Assembly: GCA_032718565.1 (NCBI GenBank)
Contig: JAVGVS010000241.1
Span: 17,501-81,500, forward strand
Source of the DNA: Distichodus sexfasciatus
Lineage: Eukaryota; Chordata; Actinopteri; Characiformes; Distichodontidae
Length of the DNA stretch: 64,000 nucleotides
Direction of reading: 5' to 3'
Under the pieces are notes generated by a model. It searched no databases. It was not told where the DNA came from and worked only from the letters and a program-made list of their open reading frames with translations. A program made the translations under genes and the position numbers. Within the stretch, counting starts at the first letter, position 1, and each line of letters begins with the position of its first letter. Shown here piece after piece: positions 57,693 through 64,000 of the stretch.

Positions 57693-58618
57693 TAAATGCC
57701 GGTGGGAATCGAAAACCGCTTCCAACTCAGAACCAGTTCCAGTTGATCAGTTCCATCGGAATTAATAACTCAGAATCCCCTTAACTTACAGAAACCACAC
57801 ACATACCATCAGAGTCACATGACTTTGAACTTACCAGACATTATATTGATTCCTCTGTATGTAAAATTATTTGTGAACAAAAACATGAAGTAATTGCGTA
57901 AAAACGCATAAATGATATTTTTCGCGATGTAAACACACGGGCTGCATTTGTTAGTGCGCACAACTCTTACAGGGAAGTCCAGCATTCACTAATACATTCC
58001 AGTTCAGTCAAATCTTCCCATTTATTACAGACAAAAATATTTTTAGCTGATAAATAACAAAAACAACCAGCTTTCTACTCACAGTACAGCCATTTACTTG
58101 ATATTTATTTATTCTCAATGAGCGTCCACCATGCTATTGTAGCGCGGCTCTCATATGGAACGCCAAAGTGGCCAAAATGAGTCCAAATTGGCTCAAAAAT
58201 TGCCAAATCTTTAGTCTCAGTATTTCTTCTTTTTTAATTAACCAGAATTTTTTTTCATTCTATAATGATAGAGAGTAAAAAATATAGAAAAATGCATTAT
58301 TTGTTATTAAAACATTTTATTCTGTATCCAAATGGATAAAGAAGTGTTTCCGTCTAAGAACCTTATAAGAACCTTATTTTTCTTCACAGAACTAAGCCAT
58401 AGAATGTCTCTGAAGAATAAACACTCTGAAAATGAATATAAATATGTCCATGTTCTCAGTCTTGTGCAGTCTTGGGAAAAATAAACTGGTTGCTTTTGGT
58501 GTGGAAGACTGTGTAGAACTACTTTTTAATCGATAAGAGAATTGATAAGGAATTGGATTGATAGGCAGAAACAACAATGACATTGATATTGATAAAATCG
58601 TATCAATTCCCACTCCTA
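57693..58618. mobile_element. hAT-like element (GGTGGGAATCGA)
   Basis: Left TAAATGCCGGTGGGAATCG faces right ATCAATTCCCACTCCTA (imperfect). Interior parts resemble 10120-10230 and 60480-60600. Ends approximate. Confidence 0.6.
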
Positions 58619-59160
58619 GTCATAAGTTCAGAGACATTTACACACCTTGAGATCATGTTTTTTTTCCATCCGACCCTGTATTACCCTCGTACTCGTGTTA
58701 ATATGTGACTTAAAAATATTTAATTTGCTGTTATCACTAATTGCTGGTCAGAGATTCAAATCACAGCTTGAGTTGGCTTAATAAGATGTTCACAAATAGC
58801 TGGGACGAGCTGTTTATTTTAGTAAGAGTAGCACTTGGTCATGTGGAGAGTCAGATGAGACGTCTCGCTCTCTCTCATATCAATCTTATCTCTCAATTGA
58901 ATCTTCCATTTAGAACAAATCACTTTTGACTTTATCGTCGTGCTTCATCTGCTCCTGTTAGCACCACCCAAGTTGACTCTCATCCCATCTGTCTGCTGCT
59001 CTGTGATTGATTGGATTTGCCTGAGCTGAATTTGTAAATTAGGCCACATCTCATCCAGCTGATTTTCTCTGCAATCTTACATCACTGTGTGTTTTACTCA
59101 CCTACATACAAAACCAGACGGACCACTCAGTAGAAGCATGAAAATTCAGCGCACTGCGAG
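58619..59160. other. Unique sequence
   Basis: No gene or repeat recognised. Confidence 0.4.
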
Positions 59161-59161
59161 C

Positions 59162-59375
59162 TAAGGCTGGGCAATTTATCGAAAGTTAATCAAAGCCGGG
59201 ATTCACAACCTCCGATTGACATAATCTTGCCAATGTCAGTTATTTATGTATATGTTTGTTTTCTTTCTTTCTTTCTTTCTTTCTTCATTTATTTATTTAT
59301 TTATTTATCTATCATAATCGAGGTACAATATTCAATTAATCATGATATTGATTTGACATCATATCGCCCAGCACA
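59162..59375. mobile_element. Small hAT-like MITE just upstream of the exon
   Basis: Left TAAGGCTGGGCAATTTATCG faces right ATATCGCCCAGCA. Contains a (CTTT)n run 59260-59284 and (ATTT)n. It ends about 54-57 nt before the splice acceptor. Confidence 0.75.
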
Positions 59376-59390
59376 GTTGTGAGCTCATGT

Positions 59391-59431
59391 CTCCTTTTCT
59401 TTCTCTCTTTGTCTTCTTTTTATCCCAGCAG
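59391..59431 (+). other. map2: Splice acceptor with tandem NAGNAG
   Basis: Pyrimidine tract TTTTCTTTCTCTCTTTGTC, then TTTTTATCCCAGCAG. Two AGs (59427-59428 and 59430-59431) three bases apart. Both choices fall in the 5' UTR, so the protein does not change. Confidence 0.85.
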
Positions 59432-59464
59432 TAAAGTGCGATTTCCTCCCCTCCACCTATTCTG

Positions 59465-59678
59465 ATGGCAGACGGTCGGCAGCCCGAGGACAGCGCCCCC
59501 CAGTGGGCATCGCCGGGAGCGCAGGGTTCGTCCGGTCCCGCCGGGCATGGGGAGAACGGCTTCTCCTACAGGGCGTGCCAGCCTGGTGCTGCCCACTCCG
59601 GCTCAGCGTCCTCCTCTTCCTACGCCAAAGAGAACGGCTTTAACGGAGACCTGACCTCGGGCCATGCTGTTACCGCAG
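59465..59678 (+). CDS. map2: MAP2 first coding exon (N-terminal 71 codons, partial gene)
   Basis: MAP2 binds and stabilises neuronal, mainly dendritic, microtubules; tubulin binding lies in C-terminal repeats not in this window. This exon gives MADGRQPEDSAPQW, a Gly/Ser/Ala-rich middle, NGFSYR, then YAKENGFNGDLTS. Order and spacing follow the vertebrate MAP2 N-terminus (MAD start, AP-W, NGF-YR, KENG-NG-LTS), which differs from tau and MAP4. The exon begins at 59429 or 59432. A TAA at 59432 is in frame with the ATG, so no upstream start is possible within the exon; the ATG has G at +4 but C at -3. The exon ends after 59678 in phase 1 with donor CAG|GTAGGG. GC-rich, unlike its AT-rich surroundings. 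The open frame continues to 59758 only as intron read-through. Which fish paralogue it is cannot be told. Confidence 0.9.
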
Positions 59679-59684
59679 GTAGGG
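59679..59684 (+). other. map2: Splice donor
   Basis: GTAGGG after CCGCAG. Placed here because MAP2-like residues stop and the following frame (ELNFHSVTEQ) has no family similarity. Confidence 0.8.
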
Positions 59685-59856
59685 AGCTGAACTTTCACTC
59701 AGTCACTGAACAAATGCACACACGAATGGGTTTCATGTTCAGCTCACTCGCTAGTTGACGTCTGTTCCACAAGCACCTTTTGCTAACAAAACGTTGACAT
59801 TAGCAAAAATACACTACAAGTCAACAACAGTTACCCGTAAGTCTGTTCCCTGATTT

Positions 59857-60080
59857 AAGTGAGTGATTATTTATCTTTGTGAACACAGCACAGCACAGCA
59901 CACAGTGCACCACAACCAAATGTGACCCCTGCATTTGACCCATCCGTGAAGGAGCTCTATGCTTGGGGACGGTACCTTGGTCATGAGTACCTCAGTGGTA
60001 CTTTTACCGGTCCGAGACTTGAACTGATGCCCTTCTGATCACTGGGCCAACTCCCTAACCCTTACTCTACCAACTGACCC
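59857..60080 (-). mobile_element. SINE-A, reverse copy
   Basis: AGTGATTATTTATCTTTGTG tail, TTGACCCATCCGTGAAGG, GGTACCTTGGTCATGAGTACC, reversed head CTCTACCAACTGACCC. Confidence 0.9.
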
Positions 60081-60102
60081 AACTGAGAGAATGGAAACCA
60101 GA

Positions 60103-60245
60103 ATGTACCACAAGGAAATGTGACCTCAGTGCCTGGGGAGCGGTACTTTGGGATGGTACCACATGAGTACCTCAGTGGTACTATTTACCGGGACTTGAAC
60201 CAGTGATGTGCCAACTCCCTAACCGTTACACTATCAAATGCCCCT
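60103..60245 (-). mobile_element. SINE-A, second reverse copy, degenerate
   Basis: CACATGAGTACCTCAGTGG, GGGACTTGAACCAGTG, CCCTAACCGTTACACTATC. Follows the previous copy in the same orientation. Confidence 0.8.
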
Positions 60246-60289
60246 TGAGCTTTTGAATGTATAGGTGATTTCTTGGTCACTACACCACA

Positions 60290-60841
60290 ATAGTGCTGTA
60301 TTGTCTCAACACCAGTTTTTGAAGGTCTCGGTCTTGTCTCAGACTCAGCCATATTTGTACTCAGTCTTGTCCTGGACTCGGACAAAGAAGACTTTCGATA
60401 CCAACCGAGATCACAAATATAACTACTAAAACTCTTTGAGACAGACGCAGGTTTATTGCGTTATTTATTAATTAATATTAATTTATTAACTCAGCAACGC
60501 TGTAACTTATAGAAATCACACACATACCGTCAGAATCACAAGTATATGAAATTATTTCTGAGTAATTCTGTAAAATGCATTAATTACATTATTCACAGTG
60601 TAAACACCAGCTCTGGTCTCGGTCTCGGCCCTTCAGAGTGTTGGTCTTGTCTCGGTCTTGATACACTCTGGTCTTGCTCTTGTCTCGGTCTCGGTTTAGG
60701 TGGTCTTGTATGCAACTCTAGTAAACACCAGCCCTGGTCTCGGTCTCGGCTCTTCAGAGTGTTGGTCTTGTCTTGGTCTCAACACACTCTGGTCTTGCTC
60801 TTGTCTCGGTCTCGGTTTAGGTGGTCTTGACCCCAACTCTA
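60290..60841 (+). mobile_element. Family E repeat with 121-bp internal tandem duplication
   Basis: GGTCTCGGTCTTGTCTCAG, GGACTCGGACAAAGAAGAC and the end GGTTTAGGTGGTCTTGACC match, inverted, 9836-10487. The block starting GTAAACACCAGC occurs at 60600 and 60721. Confidence 0.8.
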
Positions 60842-60942
60842 CACCAAAAATGCCCTAAGAGCAAAGGAAATTTCTAAATTCTATAGTGGATGCTCATTCA
60901 AGACAGTATCTCCAGAGTTCCCTGACATGGAGGCATTGAGTG

Positions 60943-61176
60943 TTTGGTGCAGTCGGTAGCATAACGGTTAGGGAGTTGACCTTGTGATCGGAAGGTAAAG
61001 GTACCACTGATGTATTCATGAGAAAGGTACCATTCCTGAGCACTGCTCCCCAGGCGCTGCCAAGATTCTGCCCACTGCACCTTCACGGATGGTTTAAACA
61101 CAGTTCGCATTTGGTTGTGGTGCAGTGTGTGCTGTGCTGTGGTGTGTTCACAATGACAAATAATCACTCACTTAAT
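60943..61176 (+). mobile_element. SINE-A copy
   Basis: GGTAGCATAACGGTTAGGG head, short deletion around the B box, GATGTATTCATGAGAAAGG, tail GACAAATAATCACTCACTTA. Confidence 0.88.
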
Positions 61177-61636
61177 TCTGCTTAACCTAGGCTTCTCATA
61201 GCAAGGTCTCAAAAGCATTTACACTAAACAAGTACAACGTCTCAATTTAAGATGCAAGTGTTGTTATCTCAAACCAAAGCTGGACCTGGTGGCAGTAACG
61301 ATGATGGTGATTTTGATAGTGATGTTGCGGTGAGGTTGGTTGAGGGTTGCGATGACCGCTTGAGAACGAGGACGAGTGTGTGCAGACCTCCAGCGTCAGC
61401 ACAAAAATCTGGTAGCGACTAGACTGCAGGGAAGAGGAAGGAGCCAAGCGGAGGGAACCGGCTGCCATGGCAACTCCTGGAGGCGAGAAGGAGTGCTGGG
61501 TGCTCGGCTCAGCTCGGGGAAAAGGGACACACACTTTCACACTCCAACACACACACACACACACACACTCTCAGAAAGAAATACTCCCACACTCAAAAGC
61601 ATGGACGCAGTCTGAGAGATGCACAAACGTGTCCCA

Positions 61637-61669
<33 letters not shown>

Positions 61670-62150
61670 AACCAGACAGATACACACATTCCGTCAAAAG
61701 AAACCCACAGACGTTGAGGTAGATTTATGTGCACATATAGAAATGTAAAGTAACACACACACACACACACACACACATTTTGGCAGGGTCAGGACCAGGG
61801 TCTTTATTTATCGCTCTAATGATAGAGTAAGAATCCACTTGGAAAGGTTTCTAACTCCTACACAGATACAGTGCACACACACACACACACACACACACTG
61901 TAATACCATCCACACACTGACAGTGCCACTCTACATGCAGGCACAAATGGATCCGTAGGAGCTTAAATGCGAAGTCTGACTAACAGCCTCTGAATCTGAG
62001 CTAATCAGCCGCCTTGAGCTCCTTCATGTGGCACTTTTGTGGCGGTCGGGCTGCTATTCACTGCATCAAGTCAGAGCCTTTAACAATGAGAGAATTAGAA
62101 TAAAAACTGCACAACATCCTGAATCGTGACACCAGGAGCCGTGGGCTGAG
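61177..62150. repeat. Intronic sequence with four (CA)n microsatellites
   Basis: (CA)n at 61546-61568, 61638-61667, 61753-61779 and 61874-61899, with otherwise unclassified sequence. No gene. Confidence 0.88.
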
Positions 62151-62159
62151 AGGGAATGA

Positions 62160-62629
62160 CTGCAGTCAGGAGTGGGTGATGCAGGGAGGAGTGGAAGAGA
62201 GATGGAGAGAGAAGGAGGACTGGAGAAAGAGAGGGAGGGAGGAAGAGGAATGAGAGGGAGGGAGGGAAGGAGAGTGAGAGGCTCGGTAGAAACAGGGAAG
62301 GAGACTGAAAAAGACGGAGATTCAGAGAGTGAGAGATAGAAAGATTGGGGAGAGAGGGGGGAAAAGAGGTAGAGACTGAAAAAGATGGAGAGAGACTGAA
62401 AGAGCAAGAAAGAGAGAGAGAGACTGTCAGAGAGAAAGTGAGAGACTGAGAGAGAGAAAGAGACTCGGAGAGATAGAGAGAGAGAGAGAGAGGGAGAGAG
62501 GCCGAAAAACAAAGAGACTGAAAGAGGGGGGCAAGAGAGACTACAGAGACTGAAAAAAGAGGGATAGAGAAAGACGGAGACTAAGAGAGAGCGAAACTGA
62601 AAATGACTGAGATTAAAAAAAGACGGGAG

Positions 62630-62666
<37 letters not shown>

Positions 62667-63348
62667 CATACTGATAGAGAGAAAGAGAAATAGGCTAAGA
62701 GAGAAAGGGAGAGATAGAGATGTAAAGAGATGGAGAGAGACTGAAAGAGAAAGGGAGACTGAGGGGAAGAGAGATAAAGACAGAGGGACACGGAACGTGA
62801 GAGACAGAGAGAAACTTGGAGAGAATAAGAGAGAGGCAGAAAGACAAAGAGACTGAAAGAGGAGGAAAGAGAGACTAAAAGTGACTGAAAGAGACACAGA
62901 GACTGAAAACATCTGAGATAGAAAAAGACTGAGAGAAACAGAGAGACTGAGAAAGATAAAGAGAGACATACTGATAGAAAGAGAAATAGAAAGAGAAAGA
63001 TGGAGAGTGAAAAAGGTGGAATGAGACAAAGAGAGAGGGAGACTGAGAAAGAAAGAGAGAAATAGAAAGAAAGAGACAGAGAGAAAGTGAGAGACAGACA
63101 GAGACTGAGAGAGACTTGGAGAGAAAGAGATAGAAATAGAGCCAGAGGGAGAGAGAGAATGAGAGAGAGACACTGAAAAAGACAGAGAAAGACAGAGAGG
63201 GAGAGAGAGACTGAAAAAGACAGACTGAGAGAGAGAGAGAGCGCGCTCGCTCGAGAGAGAGAGAGAGAGACTGAAAAAGACAGAGACTGAGAGAGAGAGA
63301 GAGAGCGCACGAGAGAGAGAGAGACTGAAAGAGAGAGAGAGAGCGCAC

Positions 63349-63380
<32 letters not shown>

Positions 63381-63660
63381 AAGAGAGAGAGAGACTGAAA
63401 AACAGAGCGAGCGAGAGAGAGAGAGAGACTGAAAAAGACAGAGAGCGAGCGAGAGAGAGACTGAAAAAGACAGAGCGAGCGAGAGAGAGAGAGAGACTGA
63501 AAAAGACAGAGAAAGACTGAGAGAGGGAGGGAGGGAGAGAGAGAGAGAGACTGAAAAAGACAGAGAGAAAGACTGAGAGAGGGAGGGAGAGAGAGAGAGA
63601 GACTGAAAATGTTTGAGAGAAAAATAAAAATAGAGAGACTCATGATGAGAGACGGAGACT
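62160..63660. repeat. 1.5-kb GA-rich tract
   Basis: Purine-rich + strand built from GAGAGA with recurrent GAGACTGAAAAAGACAGAG and GCGAGCGAGAGAG. 62638-62662 is pure GA. The long S/L/F-rich reverse-strand frames (to 525 residues) reflect the absence of stops in (CT)n. Confidence 0.93.
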
Positions 63661-64000
63661 TTGATTCTCTGGAAGCTGATCGAGCGAAGAAGAGAAATGT
63701 CAGTCAGACAAGTGATGGATGGATGAAAGAAAAGATGAACACAGTTAGCAGGATATAGGAAGCTGGGTTCATCCCTGTTCACACACACACTCACACGTGT
63801 CCGTGAGTCTCTTCTGAAGAGGTGTTGATAGTTTCCTGCATCACAGATGGCAGGTGATGAACAGCTGGACACGTTCAGGTTGAGATTATTTGTTATTTGA
63901 CCCTCAGGCTAAACTGCCCGGTGCGCAGCAGGCACTCTGACGTAACTGGATCAGGTGGTAAGCTCTTCATTAAAATACAACAAATACCAACTAAAACTAA
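63661..64000. other. Intronic sequence to the window end
   Basis: No next MAP2 exon is recognisable before 64000. Confidence 0.45.

Noticed and set aside
59679..59758. Extension of the MAP2 exon frame to the stop at 59758
   Set aside because: MAP2-like residues stop at a consensus donor; the extension looks intronic.
62066..63872. Reverse-strand open frames of 157-525 codons rich in S, L, F
   Set aside because: They are translations of the (CT)n strand, which lacks stop codons; no domain, no splice context.

Overview
The window looks like nuclear DNA from a ray-finned fish, most likely an otophysan (catfish/carp relatives). It is intron-like: AT-leaning, with no dense gene content, many dispersed transposable elements and long microsatellites. 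Only one coding exon can be supported. It lies near the right end on the + strand (CDS part 59465-59678) and encodes 71 residues matching the N-terminus of microtubule-associated protein 2 (MAP2), from MADGRQ through NGFSYR and KENGFNGDLTS. It has a tandem CAGCAG splice acceptor on the left, a GT donor on the right and an in-frame stop directly upstream of the ATG. The first ~59.4 kb is therefore most simply the 5' intron and/or upstream flank of a fish map2 gene, and 59679-64000 is the start of the next intron. That assignment of the non-coding part is inference.

Layout. 0-2.4 kb: a 42-bp minisatellite in two blocks. 2.4-13 kb: mostly unique DNA with SINEs and a 0.9-kb minisatellite (7.7-8.6 kb) that grew inside a MITE, which itself sits inside a SINE. 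13.5-16.3 kb: (TA)n, (CT)n and (CA)n arrays. 18-32 kb: a dense patchwork of hAT-like non-autonomous elements, several with recognisable 8-bp target-site duplications, plus palindromic MITEs and a LINE 3' end. 31.8-38.2 kb: copies of a 0.6-kb TGTGACCC-ended element and tetranucleotide arrays. 39.2-39.8 kb: a short Helitron with both termini. 41.6-49.8 kb: more hAT/MITE copies, a 1.3-kb GA-rich higher-order repeat and a head-to-head SINE pair. 51-56.2 kb: three CTCF-like motifs and a decayed Tc1-like transposon. 59.4-59.7 kb: the MAP2 exon. 60-64 kb: more SINEs, a 121-bp tandem duplication, (CA)n and a 1.5-kb GA-rich tract.

Three SINE groups recur and are named here for convenience. 'SINE-A' is a tRNA-headed element with a GGTACTCATGAGCAAGGTAC body and a GACAAATAATCACTCACTT tail, about 20 copies. 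'SINE-B' is a second tRNA-headed element whose tail resembles the LINE 3' end at 25.5-25.9 kb. The third is a DANA/Mermaid-like SINE. There is no operon, CRISPR array, rRNA or convincing free-standing tRNA gene. I see no sign of a new multi-gene system. The most interesting items are the exon with its NAGNAG acceptor, the CTCF-like motif cluster just upstream, the complete mini-Helitron whose ORF stop lies in its terminal CTAG, and the nested MITE-to-minisatellite expansion.
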